64,000 bases of DNA from the NCBI RefSeq assembly GCF_002973525.1, contig NZ_PVEN01000001.1, positions 1,178,001 to 1,242,000 of the forward strand. The letters are read 5' to 3'. Position numbers and translations under genes: made by a program. Numbering within the stretch: the stretch's first letter is position 1; each line of letters opens with the position of its first letter. Shown piece by piece: positions 26,695 through 36,908 of this stretch. This DNA comes from Paraburkholderia sp. BL21I4N1. Its GTDB lineage: Bacteria; Pseudomonadota; Gammaproteobacteria; Burkholderiales; Burkholderiaceae. The notes beneath the pieces were generated by a model that saw only the letters and a list, made by a program, of their open reading frames with translations, was not told the DNA's origin and made no database searches.

Positions 26695-27903
26695 ATGCCC
26701 GTTTCCGTGCCCGCGAATGAAATTCTGACGGTTCAAAACCTTTCGAAGATTTTCGGTCCGAAACCCGAACGAGCCGCGGAGTTATTGCGGCAAGGTCTCG
26801 GGCGCAACGAAATCTTCCAGCAGACCGGCAATATGGTGGCGGTCGACAACGTGAGCCTCGGTGTCCGGGCGGGGGAGATCTTCGTGATCATGGGACTGTC
26901 CGGCTCCGGGAAGTCGACGCTGGTGCGGCTGTTGAATCGTCTGATCGAACCGACATCGGGGAAGGTCGTTCTCGAAGGCCGCGATATTGCGCCCATGTCC
27001 ACGCCCGAACTGCGCGAAGTGCGGCGCAAGAAAATGGCAATGGTTTTTCAATCGTTTGCGCTGCTGCCCAATCGCACGGTTATCGAGAATGTTGCGTACG
27101 GTCTGGAAGTTGCCGGCGAAAAGAAGGCCGAGCGCTACGAGCTTGCGCGCAACGTGCTGGTCCGGGTGGGGCTCGGCTCATACGAAAAGCTCTATCCGGG
27201 GGAACTGTCCGGTGGCATGCAGCAACGGGTCGGCCTTGCACGTGCGCTGGCTGTGAATCCTTCGGTGCTGCTGATGGACGAAGCCTTCTCCGCGCTCGAT
27301 CCGCTGATCCGCTTTGAAATGCAGAATGAACTTCTGCGGCTGCAGAAAGAGGAGCAACGCACGGTGGTCTTCATTTCGCACGACATCGAAGAGGCCATCA
27401 AGATTGGCGGCCGCGTCGGCGTGATGAAAGACGGGCGCCTCGTGCAGGTCGGTACCCCCGCCGAACTGATCCAGTCGCCCGCCGACGACTACGTTCGCAA
27501 TTTCTTTCGCAACGTCGACGTCTCGCGCTTCCAGAAAGCGTCGAGTCTGCTGTCCAGGGTCGAACGCGGCGTGATCTCCTGCGACACCGCCGCCCCGGCG
27601 GACCGCTATATGAATGAGCTGATCGACGCCGGCGTCGAGTGCGGCTACGTCTGCGACGAAGCCGGCCGCTACCAGGGATGCGTTACTTCGACGTCTTTGC
27701 GCCAATGCGGTAGCGCGCCGATCCGCAGCGCGTTGCTACACGACATGGCGGCGGTCTCGATCGACGCCGATCTGCACGAACTGTCGGCCATCGCGCTCAG
27801 ACAGGAACACGACGTACCCATCGTTGACGCGGCCGGCAAGCTCGCCGGCGTCGTATCGTGCCGCGCGATTCTGAAACAGGTTATGCAACGGAGAGCGGTA
27901 TGA
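26695..27903 (+). CDS. Glycine betaine/quaternary amine ABC transporter, ATP-binding subunit (ProV/OpuAA-like)
   Basis: A 402-residue ATPase. Its order matches E. coli Pro[20 protein letters not shown], Walker [24 protein letters not shown], signature [15 protein letters not shown], Walker [15 protein letters not shown]-loop SHD, and C-terminal CBS-type domains (about 280-400) that sense ionic strength or nucleotides in this family. The ATG at 26695 gives the usual ProV length; earlier in-frame starts (26614, 26548) add unrelated residues, and none has a strong ribosome-binding site. It is the first gene of a plus-strand operon, overlapping the permease by ATGA. Confidence 0.92.
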   Translation: MPVSVPANEILTVQNLSKIFGPKPERAAELLRQGLGRNEIFQQTGNMVAVDNVSLGVRAGEIFVIMGLSGSGKSTLVRLLNRLIEPTSGKVVLEGRDIAPMSTPELREVRRKKMAMVFQSFALLPNRTVIENVAYGLEVAGEKKAERYELARNVLVRVGLGSYEKLYPGELSGGMQQRVGLARALAVNPSVLLMDEAFSALDPLIRFEMQNELLRLQKEEQRTVVFISHDIEEAIKIGGRVGVMKDGRLVQVGTPAELIQSPADDYVRNFFRNVDVSRFQKASSLLSRVERGVISCDTAAPADRYMNELIDAGVECGYVCDEAGRYQGCVTSTSLRQCGSAPIRSALLHDMAAVSIDADLHELSAIALRQEHDVPIVDAAGKLAGVVSCRAILKQVMQRRAV

Positions 27904-28787
27904 ACTCGTCATTTATCGGGCAAGCGGCGGAGCACGCCGTCAACTTTCTCTTTCTGCATTTCCGAGGCGGATTCGACGCTTTTTCCGCAGCATTGGACGC
28001 GGTCGTCAAGCTCCTTCAGGACGGTCTCGGCGCGATCCCCTTTGCGGTGATGCTGGTGGCGTTCGTGGCTATCGCGCTGTGGCGTAAAGGCGTGGTGTTC
28101 GCGGCATTCGTCGGCCTTGCGATCCTGACGATCCATTACATGGGGTTGTGGGCGCAAACGGTATCCACGCTGGCGCTCGTGATTGCCGCCACTTTCTTCA
28201 GTCTGCTGATCGGCATTCCGCTCGGGATCTGGGGCGCACGCAACGGCCGCGCGGAGGTAATCCTGCGTTCGCTGCTGGACTTCATGCAGACGATGCCCGC
28301 ATTCGTGTACCTGATTCCCGCAGTCATTCTGTTCGGACTCGGCCGCGTGCCCGCGGTGATTGCAACGATCGTCTTCGCCATGCCGCCGGTGGTTCGGCTC
28401 ACGACGCTAGGCATCAAGCAGGTCCGCGACGAATTGATGGAAGCCGGGCGCTCGTTTGGCAGCACCGACTCGCAACTGCTGTGGAAGATTCAGCTGCCTA
28501 ATGCGCTGCCGTCCATCATGGCGGGCATCAATCAGACCATCATGATGGCGCTCTCGATGGTCGTGGTCGCCTCGATGATCGGCGCGGGCGGCCTCGGCGA
28601 ATATGTCCTGAGCGGTATTCAAAGGCTCGATATCGGCATTGGCTTCGAAGGCGGTCTGGGTGTCGTTCTGCTCGCCATCATTCTTGACCGTCTGACCGAA
28701 AGTTTCGGTGTCAAGTCGGCGAGGAAGAAGAGTCGTGCGCGGACGTCCGCAACCCCCACGCGTGAGACGGTCTCAACGCAGTCTTGA
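27900..28787 (+). CDS. Glycine betaine/quaternary amine ABC transporter, permease (ProW/OpuAB-like)
   Basis: A 295-residue permease with about 7 membrane segments. The ProW family blocks [42 protein letters not shown] and the cytoplasmic coupling loop [20 protein letters not shown] (EAA-type motif) are clear, followed by [28 protein letters not shown]. It forms the membrane channel for the ATPase and the binding protein. Its ATG overlaps the ATPase stop by 4 bp (ATGA), so the two are translationally coupled. Substrate class is betaine-like by family. Confidence 0.92.
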   Translation: MNSSFIGQAAEHAVNFLFLHFRGGFDAFSAALDAVVKLLQDGLGAIPFAVMLVAFVAIALWRKGVVFAAFVGLAILTIHYMGLWAQTVSTLALVIAATFFSLLIGIPLGIWGARNGRAEVILRSLLDFMQTMPAFVYLIPAVILFGLGRVPAVIATIVFAMPPVVRLTTLGIKQVRDELMEAGRSFGSTDSQLLWKIQLPNALPSIMAGINQTIMMALSMVVVASMIGAGGLGEYVLSGIQRLDIGIGFEGGLGVVLLAIILDRLTESFGVKSARKKSRARTSATPTRETVSTQS

Positions 28788-28850
28788 CTCACGACCACCA
28801 CGCTACGACGCAATAGAGAAGAAATTCTTCCATTGATCAAGGAGTACCCG

Positions 28851-29732
28851 ATGAAAAAAGAAACGCTGAAATCTTATGCCGTGAAACTTGCCCTGTCGGC
28901 GCTGTGTGCCGTCGGTCTATATGGCGGCGGAGCGGTGGCCGCGGAGCCGCTGAAACTGACGATCACCAACTGGGCCGACGTGCTTGCGGTGGCGAATGTG
29001 GCGAAGTATGTGATGGAGAGCCAGCTTCACCAGCCGGTCCAGTTCGTTCAGGCCGATATCGGCATTCAGTATCAGGGCGTCGCGCGAGGCGACGTGGATC
29101 TGATGGTCGGTGGCTGGTTGCCGGTCACGCACGCCACGTATTACGCGCGCTACAAGAACGATATGGACGACGTCGGCATTATCTACACCGGCGGGAAAAA
29201 CGGCTGGGCGGTTCCCGCCTACGTGCCTGAATCCGAACTCTCGTCGGTAGCCGATCTCAACAAACCCGAGGTCAAGAGCAAGCTCAACGGCACGATTCAA
29301 GGCATCGAACCCGGCGGCGGCCTGATGCAGGCTTCCGAAAAAACCATCAAGGACTACGACCTCGCCGGCTACAACCTGCAGTCGTCCAGTGAAGCGGGCA
29401 TGCTTGCCTCGCTGCAGCGCGCGTATCAGTCGAAGCAATGGATTGTGGCGACGGTCTGGAGCCCTCACTGGCTCTTTCAGAAATGGCAGATGCGTTACCT
29501 GAAGGACCCGAAGGGCACGCTGGGTGGCGAAGAGCAGGTTCACGCGTTTGCTTCGAAGCAGTTCGCAACCCGGTTCCCGCGCGCTGATGTGTTCATGAAG
29601 CACTTCAAGCTCACGCTGGCCGATGTGGAAGCTATCGAGTTCGAGGGTAACAACTCGAATGATTACGCCACGGCGGCGAAGAAGTTTGTCGACGCGCATC
29701 CCGACAAATTGAAGGCGTGGCTTGAGCAGTAA
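28851..29732 (+). CDS. Glycine betaine-type periplasmic substrate-binding protein (ProX/OpuAC-like)
   Basis: A 293-residue binding protein with a signal peptide (MKKETLKSYAVKLALSALCAVGL, cleavage near VAA-EPLK). The mature part follows the OpuAC fold: KLTITNWADVLAVANVAKYVME, DIGIQYQGVARGDVDLMVGGWLPVTHATYY, IEPGGGLM, then IVATVWSPHWLFQKWQMRYL. Several Trp and Tyr residues (in NWAD, GGWLP, WSPHW) are the kind that build an aromatic box for a quaternary ammonium group, although exact ligands are unassigned. The ATG at 28851 has AGGAG 7 nt upstream. It completes a ProV-ProW-ProX-type importer and precedes the enzyme genes of the same strand. Confidence 0.9.
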   Translation: MKKETLKSYAVKLALSALCAVGLYGGGAVAAEPLKLTITNWADVLAVANVAKYVMESQLHQPVQFVQADIGIQYQGVARGDVDLMVGGWLPVTHATYYARYKNDMDDVGIIYTGGKNGWAVPAYVPESELSSVADLNKPEVKSKLNGTIQGIEPGGGLMQASEKTIKDYDLAGYNLQSSSEAGMLASLQRAYQSKQWIVATVWSPHWLFQKWQMRYLKDPKGTLGGEEQVHAFASKQFATRFPRADVFMKHFKLTLADVEAIEFEGNNSNDYATAAKKFVDAHPDKLKAWLEQ

Positions 29733-29829
29733 CACGGCTCGCGGGCCGGATCGGAGCGCATGAGCGTTTCGTGACGCGCCCGTCGAGAGCCTCGGAAAAT
29801 CTGCTTTATGACGATCATGGAGTATGTCA

Positions 29830-31125
29830 GTGAACGATTTCGTTCGATTTTTCTCAGAGACGCTGCAAGACCGTGACCCGGTCATCTCCTCGGAAATCGC
29901 CCTCGAATTGCGGCGTCAACAGTCGCAGATCGAACTGATTGCGTCTGAGAACATCGTGTCCGCCGCAGTGATGGAAGCGCAGGGCACGGTGCTCACGAAC
30001 AAGTATGCGGAGGGCTATCCCTCGAAGCGTTATTACGGCGGTTGCGAGCACGTCGACCGCATCGAGGCGTTGGCCATTGACCGGGTAAAAGCGCTATTCG
30101 AATGCGAATTCGCCAATGTGCAGCCGCATTCCGGCGCTCAGGCGAACGGCGCCGTCATGCTCGCGCTGCTCAAACCGGGCGACACCGTGCTCGGCATGTC
30201 GCTAGATGCGGGCGGCCATCTGACGCATGGCGCGCGTCCCGCTTTGTCCGGCAAGTGGTTCAACGCGGTTCAATACGGCGTCGATCCGGACACGTTCCTG
30301 ATCGACTATGCCGAGGTTCGGCGGCTCGCCGAGACGCATCGCCCGAAGCTGATTATCGCGGGCTACTCGGCTTATCCGCGCGCGCTCGATTTCGCGAAGT
30401 TCCGCGAGATCGCCGATAGCGTCGGCGCCATGCTGATGGTCGATATGGCCCACATCGCGGGCATTGTTGCCGCTGGCCGGCACGAGAATCCCGTGCGATT
30501 CGCCGATGTCGTGACGTCCACCACTCACAAGACGCTGCGCGGTCCGCGCGGCGGCTTCATTTTGACGAACAACGCCGACGTCGCCAAAAAAATCAACTCG
30601 GCCGTTTTCCCCGGTCTGCAGGGCGGTCCGCTCATGCACGTCATCGCGGGTAAAGCGGTGGCTTTCGGCGAGGCCTTGCGTCCCGAGTTTACGAAGTACA
30701 TCGACCAGGTGCTGAAAAACGCTCAGGCACTGGGGGAAGTGCTCAAGCTGGGCGGCGTGAATCTCGTCAGCGGCGGGACGGACAATCATTTGCTGCTCGT
30801 CGATCTGCGCCCGAAAGGCTTGACCGGCGCACAGGTCGAGAAAGCGCTGGAGCGGGCCGGTATCACCTGCAACAAGAACGGTATTCCGTTCGACACGCAG
30901 AGCCCCACTGTCACTTCGGGCATTCGACTCGGCACGCCCGCGGGCACGACACGTGGCTTCGGCGTCGAGCAGTTCGACGAGATCGGCACGCTCATTCTCG
31001 AGGTGTTGTCCGGCCTGGAGCAGCACCCGGCGGGCGACGAACTCGTCGAGCGCTCGGTGCGAGGCAAGGTTCGCGATCTGTGCAGCCGTTTTCCCATTTA
31101 TACCCACGCCGATGCACTGGTTTGA
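29830..31125 (+). CDS. glyA: Serine hydroxymethyltransferase (accessory copy)
   Basis: A 431-residue PLP enzyme of the SHMT family, full length for the family (about 415-430). Motifs: [10 protein letters not shown], the [15 protein letters not shown] block, [19 protein letters not shown] (PLP Asp), the Schiff-base Lys in [13 protein letters not shown] and the late GTPAGTTRG. It interconverts serine and glycine with tetrahydrofolate. In this cluster it probably joins a methyl-derived one-carbon unit to glycine. GGAG at 29819-29822 is too close to the ATG at 29824 but well spaced for GTG at 29830, so the latter is chosen. It sits 97 bp after the binding protein and is likely not the housekeeping gene, though that cannot be proven here. 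Confidence 0.92.
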   Translation: MNDFVRFFSETLQDRDPVISSEIALELRRQQSQIELIASENIVSAAVMEAQGTVLTNKYAEGYPSKRYYGGCEHVDRIEALAIDRVKALFECEFANVQPHSGAQANGAVMLALLKPGDTVLGMSLDAGGHLTHGARPALSGKWFNAVQYGVDPDTFLIDYAEVRRLAETHRPKLIIAGYSAYPRALDFAKFREIADSVGAMLMVDMAHIAGIVAAGRHENPVRFADVVTSTTHKTLRGPRGGFILTNNADVAKKINSAVFPGLQGGPLMHVIAGKAVAFGEALRPEFTKYIDQVLKNAQALGEVLKLGGVNLVSGGTDNHLLLVDLRPKGLTGAQVEKALERAGITCNKNGIPFDTQSPTVTSGIRLGTPAGTTRGFGVEQFDEIGTLILEVLSGLEQHPAGDELVERSVRGKVRDLCSRFPIYTHADALV

Positions 31126-31194
31126 GCCGGGTATCGCGGCGATCGAGTATCGCTGCTTCCCGTGATGTGATTTTCTGCACAAGGAGAAAGATTG

Positions 31195-32085
31195 ATGAGC
31201 TTCGAGGGAGTACACGCACCCCTGGTGACGCCGTTCAAGCCCGACGACGAAATCGACCATGAACTGCTGGCGCAACATGCCATCGATCTGGCGGGCCGAG
31301 GCCTGGCAGGTCTCGGGATTGGCGGAACGACGGGCGAATACTACGCGCTCAGCTTCGAGGAGCGTGTTCACACGTTCCACACCGTTGCGCAAGCCGCAGG
31401 CGACAAGACGTTTCTCACCGCCGGCATCAACGCGACCACGACACGCGAAGTACTGCGGCTCGGGCACGCGGCGAAGAGCGCCGGGCTGGCGGCGCTGCTG
31501 GTGGCGGCGCCGTACTATGCGCAACCCACCCAGGACGAGTTACTGAAGCACCTGCTCGAGATCGACGACCGTCTCGACATGCCGATCATGCTGTACAACT
31601 TCCCGGCACGGACCGGCACGGAAATCGGTGACCGCATCCTGGAGGAATTGCTCGAGCGGCCGAACTTCGTCGCCATGAAAGAGAGCACTGGCGATATCGC
31701 GCACTTGCATCATCTGGCTACGCACTTCAAAAAGAAGCTCGTGCTGAGTTGCGGCATGGACGACCAGGCGCTCGAATTCTTTGCGTGGGGCGCACGGAGT
31801 TGGGTTGCGGGCGCCGCCAACTTTCTCCCTGAAGTCCACGTGGAGCTGCTCGACACCTGTGTCGGGAAGGGGGACTTCGTCGCCGGGCGAGAGTTGATGA
31901 CGCAACTGCTACCGGTGCTGGAGCTTCTCGAGCGCAGCGGCAAATTCATTCAGTACGTACGCTATGGCTGTGAACTGGCAGGCCGGGCGGTGGGCAATGC
32001 GCGCGCGCCGTTGGGCGCGCTGACGGACGACGAGCGGCGCGGTTTCGCGCAGCTCGTGCAGCCGCTGCTTCGCAAGGGACGCTGA
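31195..32085 (+). CDS. DapA-family lyase/aldolase (N-acetylneuraminate lyase/DHDPS superfamily)
   Basis: A 296-residue TIM-barrel enzyme. It has GIGGTTGEYYALS (phosphate/carboxylate loop), the Tyr motif in MLYNFPARTGTEI and the Schiff-base Lys in FVAMKESTGDIAH, so the catalytic pair is intact. Family members include dihydrodipicolinate synthase, pyruvate aldolases and the pyrroline-4-hydroxy-2-carboxylate deaminase of hydroxyproline catabolism. It is next to a DAO-type oxidase and an aldehyde dehydrogenase, not to lysine genes, so a catabolic role is inferred. AAGGAG lies 8 nt before the ATG at 31195. The exact reaction is unknown. Confidence 0.85.
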   Translation: MSFEGVHAPLVTPFKPDDEIDHELLAQHAIDLAGRGLAGLGIGGTTGEYYALSFEERVHTFHTVAQAAGDKTFLTAGINATTTREVLRLGHAAKSAGLAALLVAAPYYAQPTQDELLKHLLEIDDRLDMPIMLYNFPARTGTEIGDRILEELLERPNFVAMKESTGDIAHLHHLATHFKKKLVLSCGMDDQALEFFAWGARSWVAGAANFLPEVHVELLDTCVGKGDFVAGRELMTQLLPVLELLERSGKFIQYVRYGCELAGRAVGNARAPLGALTDDERRGFAQLVQPLLRKGR

Positions 32086-32090
32086 GTTGC

Positions 32091-33425
32091 ATGGCCTCGA
32101 AACTCGAATTCGATCGCTTGCCCGCGGCGGATGGCGTCAACGGCTGGTGGGAAAGTCTGCCGCCGCCGCCGGCCGCGATCGCGCTCCACGGTGACCGACA
32201 TTTTGACTTTGTAGTGGTGGGCGGCGGGATCACGGGCTTATGCGCAGCCCGGCGACTGGCGGAGCTGGCGCCGCAAGCGTCGGTCGCGCTGGTCGAGGCC
32301 GATCGCATTGGCCGCTCGACGGCGGGGCGCAATTCGGGTTTCTTCGTCGACTTGCCACACGACATCAGCAGCGAAAGCTATTCGAGAAGTGTGGACGCCG
32401 ACAAGGCGGACGTGCGGATGCAGCGCCACGGCATCGACTACGTCAGGTCGGTGGTTCGCGAGCAGAAGATCCAGTGCGACTGGCGTGACGACGGCAAATA
32501 CCATGCGTCCGTGAATAAACGCGGCAAGGACGCGCTCAGGCACTTTGCGGAGGGCTTGCAGCGCATCGACGAGCCGTTCGAGTGGCTGGACGAAACCGCC
32601 GTTGCGAAGGTGACCGGCACCGGGTTCTACCACGGCGCCATTTTTACGCCGGGGTGCAGCACGGTCCAACCTGCCGCGCTGATGCGAGGCCTGGCAAGGA
32701 CCATGCCGTCGAACGTCGAGGTTTTCGAGTTGAGTCCGCTCAGACGGCTGGAACACGGCAGCGATGGCGCGAAGGTGCTGCGGTTCGCCGACGGCACGAT
32801 AAACGCGGGCAAAGTCATTCTGTGCACCAATGCGTACGCCGCAAGCTTTGGTGAAAAACCAAACGGCTTGCTGCCGGTGTACACCTTCGCCTCGTTGAGT
32901 CGAAAGCTGACGCCGGCCGAGGTCGAGGCGCTCGGCGGCATCAAATCCTGGGCGCTGATTCCGGCCGACCCGATGGGCACGACGGTTCGTCGACTTGCCA
33001 CCGATCAGATCTGTATTCGCAATCACTTCGCGTTCCGCCCGGGACTGGAGGTGTCGCCGGCCGATCTGCGCAAAGCGAAGCATCTGCACCAGCGTTCTTT
33101 CGACCGGCGCTTTCCGATGCTCAAGGAGGTGGCGCTCGACTACACGTGGGGTGGCGCGCTCTGCCTGTCGGCAAACAGCGGCGCCTTGTTCGGAAAGCGG
33201 GACGACGATCTCTATCAGGCGATCGGATGTAACGGGCTAGGTCTCAGCCGGGGTTCCGCGTCGGGAAAAGTGATCGCCGAGTACGCGCTGGGACTGTCGA
33301 ACTACATGATTCAACAGCTTCTGAAACAGCCGCAACCGCGCCCGTTGCCCATGCGCCCGATTGCCGACATGGCGGTTTCCGCGGCTATCTGGGTCAAGGA
33401 GTTCTCGGCGGGCGCCGAACTTTAA
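32091..33425 (+). CDS. FAD-dependent amine/amino acid oxidoreductase (DAO family, PuuB-like)
   Basis: A 444-residue flavoprotein. After 35 residues comes the FAD motif FVVVGGGITGLCAARRLAEL, followed by ALVEADRIGRSTAGRNSGFF (the Gly-rich strand used by glycine/sarcosine/gamma-glutamylputrescine oxidases). The C-terminal FAD segment is YQAIGCNGLGLSRGSASGKVIAEY. It should oxidise a secondary or primary amine to an imine. In this island the expected substrate is a demethylated or N-methyl amino compound. The ATG is 5 bp after the DapA-family stop, with an aldehyde dehydrogenase 17 bp downstream, so all three are co-transcribed. Confidence 0.87.
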   Translation: MASKLEFDRLPAADGVNGWWESLPPPPAAIALHGDRHFDFVVVGGGITGLCAARRLAELAPQASVALVEADRIGRSTAGRNSGFFVDLPHDISSESYSRSVDADKADVRMQRHGIDYVRSVVREQKIQCDWRDDGKYHASVNKRGKDALRHFAEGLQRIDEPFEWLDETAVAKVTGTGFYHGAIFTPGCSTVQPAALMRGLARTMPSNVEVFELSPLRRLEHGSDGAKVLRFADGTINAGKVILCTNAYAASFGEKPNGLLPVYTFASLSRKLTPAEVEALGGIKSWALIPADPMGTTVRRLATDQICIRNHFAFRPGLEVSPADLRKAKHLHQRSFDRRFPMLKEVALDYTWGGALCLSANSGALFGKRDDDLYQAIGCNGLGLSRGSASGKVIAEYALGLSNYMIQQLLKQPQPRPLPMRPIADMAVSAAIWVKEFSAGAEL

Positions 33426-33442
33426 TCGATTGAGGACACGAC

Positions 33443-34936
33443 ATGACGACACTTGATGACTGGAAGACAAAGGCCGATGCCCTTTCTTTGGACGGCCGCG
33501 CCTTCATTGCGGGAAAGCGTTGTCCTGCGGCATCCAATGAAACATTCGCGACGTTGAATCCGTCGAACGGAAAGGTACTGGCCGATGTCGCGCGGTGCGA
33601 CGCGAAAGACATCGACCGGGCCGTTGTTGCCGCGAGAGCGGCATTCGACAGCGGCGTCTGGTCGAAGGCGGCGCCTTCACATCGGAAGGCGGTGCTGCTG
33701 AAACTTGCACAGCTAATCGAAGACCATACCGACGAATTGGCGATGCTTGAAGCACTCGAAGCCGGCAAGCCGATTTCGGAATGTCTGGGGCTGGATATCC
33801 CCGAGTCCGCGGCATGCATTCGCTGGCATGCGGAAGTTACCGACAAACGATATGACGCGCTGTCGCCCTCGGGACCAGGCGTCGTCGGCATGATTACTCG
33901 CGAGCCGATTGGCGTGGTCGGCGCCGTCCTGCCATGGAATTTTCCGGCACTGATGCTGGCGTGGAAAATCGGCCCGGCGCTGTCGGTCGGCAATAGCATG
34001 ATCGTGAAGCCCGCCGAGCAAACTTCGCTCGCGACGTTGCGCATCGCCGATTTTGCGCTCGAGGCCGGCGTGCCGGCGGGGGTGTTCAGCGTCGTCACCG
34101 GGTTCGGCGAGACCGCGGGCCACGCGCTTGGCGTTCACGCGGACGTCGACCTTATCGCATTTACCGGTTCGACCGAAACCGGCAAGCGTTTCCTGCGCTA
34201 TTCCGCCGACACGAACCTCAAACGGGTCATCCTCGAATGCGGCGGAAAGAACCCGCAGCTTGTACTGCCGGATGTCGCGGATCTGGATGCGGTGGCGGAA
34301 CAGGCCGTGGCCGCCGCGTTCTGGAATATGGGCGAGAATTGCAGCGCGGGCTCGCGTCTGCTGGTGCCCACGGGAATGAAGGCCGCGCTGCTGGAAAAAA
34401 TCGAAGCGGTGCTGCAAGGCTGGAAAACCGGTCAGCCGCTGGACCCCGAGGTGAAACTGGGGGCACTGATCGAACAGACGCACTATGAGAAGGTGCTCGG
34501 TCACATCGAGAAGGCGAAGCACGAAGGCGCGCGACTCGTGCGGGGCGGTCACGCCGTGTTCGTCGAAAGTGGCGGCTGGTACGTCGAGCCGACGATCTTC
34601 GACAACGTGACGCCCGGCATGAGTCTCGCCAGCGAAGAAATCTTCGGCCCGGTGCTTTGCGTGATCGAATACCGCGACATCGACGAGGCGGTCGAGATCG
34701 CCAACGACACGTGTTACGGGCTGGCGGCGTCGCTGTGGACGGACAACGTCAACCATGCGCACAAGATCGCGGCCCGAATCCGCGCGGGGACGGTCACGGT
34801 GAACTGTTTCGGCGAGGGTGACCTGTCCACCCCGTTCGGCGGTTTCAAGCAGTCAGGTTTTGGCGGCCGCGACAAATCGGTGTACGCACACGACCAGTAT
34901 TGCGAGCTGAAGACGACCTGGCTCAAGCTCGCCTGA
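33443..34936 (+). CDS. NAD(P)-dependent aldehyde dehydrogenase (PuuC-like)
   Basis: A 497-residue ALDH. NAD-binding PWNFPALMLAWKIGPAL and FTGSTETGKR, the general base Glu in LECGGKNPQLV, the nucleophile Cys in MGENCSAGSRLLV, and the late SEEIFGPVLCV motif are all intact. The closest pattern is the gamma-glutamyl-gamma-aminobutyraldehyde dehydrogenase/betaine-aldehyde branch. It would oxidise an amino-aldehyde to the acid. GAGG lies 8 nt before the ATG. Its position after the amine oxidase suggests it takes the aldehyde formed by ring opening or deamination in the same pathway; the substrate remains unknown. Confidence 0.92.
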   Translation: MTTLDDWKTKADALSLDGRAFIAGKRCPAASNETFATLNPSNGKVLADVARCDAKDIDRAVVAARAAFDSGVWSKAAPSHRKAVLLKLAQLIEDHTDELAMLEALEAGKPISECLGLDIPESAACIRWHAEVTDKRYDALSPSGPGVVGMITREPIGVVGAVLPWNFPALMLAWKIGPALSVGNSMIVKPAEQTSLATLRIADFALEAGVPAGVFSVVTGFGETAGHALGVHADVDLIAFTGSTETGKRFLRYSADTNLKRVILECGGKNPQLVLPDVADLDAVAEQAVAAAFWNMGENCSAGSRLLVPTGMKAALLEKIEAVLQGWKTGQPLDPEVKLGALIEQTHYEKVLGHIEKAKHEGARLVRGGHAVFVESGGWYVEPTIFDNVTPGMSLASEEIFGPVLCVIEYRDIDEAVEIANDTCYGLAASLWTDNVNHAHKIAARIRAGTVTVNCFGEGDLSTPFGGFKQSGFGGRDKSVYAHDQYCELKTTWLKLA

Positions 34937-35034
34937 AGCGGGAGAGCGCTCATTGCCCGCGAATACCGGGCAGCTAACCATTGGCGACGCGGTAGGGGAT
35001 GAACCTGCACCGCGTGTCATCAGATCGAGAGACC

Positions 35035-35802
35035 ATGCGACTCGGATTCATTGGTACAGGCACGATTACACGCGCTGTCGTGACGGGGCTGATTCATGTC
35101 GGCGCGCCCTTCGAGCATATCTGCCTTTCACCGCGCAACGCCGATGTCGGCATCGCGCTGGCGGCACTCGATCCACGTATTTCGGTCTGCGGGACAAACC
35201 AGCAGGTGCTCGACGCCAGTGACGTGGTGTGTCTCGCCGTCGTGCCGACCATTGCACCGGAGGTGCTCGGCGCGCTCGAGTTCGAGGCGCGTCATCACGT
35301 CGTCAGTTTCATTGCGGGCGTGTCGCTGGCAGCCTTGCAGCGGATGGTCGGCGCGGCGGACGCAATCGTGCGCGCGGTACCGTTGCCGGCCGTGGCCGCA
35401 GGGATGGGAAGCACGGCCATTTGCCCGCCGGATGAGATCACGCGCCGGCTTTTTTCCTGGCTCGGCACGCCGGTCGAAGTGAGCGACGAAAGAAAGTTCG
35501 ATGCGCTGTCGGCGGTGACGGCGACCATGGCGAGCTTCTACGCCGTCCTCGACACCCAGGCAGAATGGCTGGTGCAGCAAGGAATCGACCACGACTCGGC
35601 GCGAGCCTACCTTGGTGGCTACTGCAGGGGGCTCGCCCATGAAACGTCGGAGAGCGGAGCATCGTTCTCCGCGTTGGTTGCGGCGTCCATGACGCCTGGG
35701 GGCATCAATGAACAGCTTCACAACGAGTTGTCGGTCAAGGGCACGTACTCGCACTATCGCGAGGCGCTCGACCATGTGCTCAGGCGTGTGGAAGGACGCT
35801 AG
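35035..35802 (+). CDS. ProC-like pyrroline carboxylate reductase family protein
   Basis: A 255-residue protein with an N-terminal Rossmann fold (RLGFIGTGTITRAVVTGLI), then CLAVVPTIAPEVLG and the ProC motif VRAVPLPAVAAGMGSTAI. A C-terminal helical dimerisation part includes FSALVAASMTPGGINEQ. The last block matches ProC's TPGGTTxxA region but with GGIN. It should reduce a cyclic imine with NAD(P)H. The ATG at 35035 has GAGAG 4 nt upstream and gives a start at the first strand; an ATG at 34999 has no spaced ribosome-binding site. It ends the enzyme series, 63 bp after the ALDH's stop, counting from the earlier start. Confidence 0.8.
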   Translation: MRLGFIGTGTITRAVVTGLIHVGAPFEHICLSPRNADVGIALAALDPRISVCGTNQQVLDASDVVCLAVVPTIAPEVLGALEFEARHHVVSFIAGVSLAALQRMVGAADAIVRAVPLPAVAAGMGSTAICPPDEITRRLFSWLGTPVEVSDERKFDALSAVTATMASFYAVLDTQAEWLVQQGIDHDSARAYLGGYCRGLAHETSESGASFSALVAASMTPGGINEQLHNELSVKGTYSHYREALDHVLRRVEGR

Positions 35803-35885
35803 CAGGCCGTCGGTGTAAAGTTTGAGAGTCCGCCCACAGGCGGTTTGCCGTCTTTCCGGATTCGACCGCCTTGAAGGTGAGGACG

Positions 35886-36908
35886 ATGCAGAAGAAACAA
35901 CTATTCGCCGACAGGTTGCTCGCGCAAATGCCGTCGTTACGCGCGTTGCGCTGTTTCGTGACGGCTGCTCGCTACGAGAGTTTCACGCAGGCCGCCGAAG
36001 TGTTATGCGTGACACAGGCCGCTATCAGCAGACAAATCAAGGAGCTCGAGGATACGCTCGACGTCGCGCTGTTCGAGCGGACCGGGCGGCACATCGCGCT
36101 GACGGATTCGGGCCGCATCCTTTACAACGCCTCGTATCTCTCGATCATGAATATCGCCGAGGCGGCCGAGGTTGTGCGGCGCTCCGACAAGCAGGCGTTG
36201 AACATTTACGTCTCTCACACGTTTTCCGCGTTGTGGCTGTCGTCACGGCTGCCGCGTTTGCGCAAGCGGTTTCCGGAAATAAAACTCAACGTGACCGTCA
36301 CCGAGCACTTCATGGAGCTCGACGACCTCATGCAGCCTGATGTCATCATTACCAAGAATCCACCGCGCGAACTGCAATACGACGTGGAGCCGCTCTTTCA
36401 CGATGTCGTGTACCCGGTGTGCAGCCAGGCTTTCTTCGAACGCCACTTTCAGGGCAAGGCGCTGAAGCCGCTCGACTTGCTGACGGAGCCTACGCTCAAC
36501 CTCTCCCTGCTCGGCCGCGCCCAGGTTTGCGAACACGTCGACTGGCGTGTCTGGCGCAACTGGTTCCAGCAAGGTGATGGCTCGGACCGCTACGCGCCGG
36601 GCGAGCACTTCGAGAGTAATGACTACCGGCTGCTCGTTTCGTTGGCGGAAGCGGGAGAAGGGACGCTGCTGGGCTGGCATCACCTGGTGCACCGTCAAAT
36701 CGACCAGGGGCTTCTGGTGCGGCCGGTGCGCGATTCTCTGGTCTTTCAGGACCGGCATCATTACGTCATTACGCACAAGAACGCAAAAAGCCGGCCCGAG
36801 TACCTGAAGTTCAGACAATGGATCGCGGAAGAAGTCGACGACATGATGAAAGGTTGGCCAAAGGCGGCGGACGGCGCAGCGCAGCCGGTCATTCAACTTG
36901 CTCAATGA
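35886..36908 (+). CDS. LysR-family transcriptional regulator
   Basis: A 340-residue LysR protein. The winged helix is in residues about 16-55 (SLRALRCFVTAARYESFTQAAEVL, VTQAAISRQIKELEDTLDV), followed by the substrate-binding domain (ALNIYVSHTFSALWL, DVIITKNPPRELQYD). It is of the same GcvA-like type as the regulator at 25141-26070. The ATG at 35886 is preceded by GGTGAGG. It is the last gene of the plus-strand group and may autoregulate or control the island. Its stop overlaps the GlxA-type remnant by a few codons. The C-terminal tail is longer than usual (Lys/Ala-rich). Confidence 0.92.
   Translation: MQKKQLFADRLLAQMPSLRALRCFVTAARYESFTQAAEVLCVTQAAISRQIKELEDTLDVALFERTGRHIALTDSGRILYNASYLSIMNIAEAAEVVRRSDKQALNIYVSHTFSALWLSSRLPRLRKRFPEIKLNVTVTEHFMELDDLMQPDVIITKNPPRELQYDVEPLFHDVVYPVCSQAFFERHFQGKALKPLDLLTEPTLNLSLLGRAQVCEHVDWRVWRNWFQQGDGSDRYAPGEHFESNDYRLLVSLAEAGEGTLLGWHHLVHRQIDQGLLVRPVRDSLVFQDRHHYVITHKNAKSRPEYLKFRQWIAEEVDDMMKGWPKAADGAAQPVIQLAQ

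Noticed and set aside
30202..31524. Long antisense open frame opposite the SHMT and DapA-family genes
   Set aside because: High-GC third-position effect; its product is Arg/His-rich without domains, and the opposite strand encodes well-conserved enzymes.
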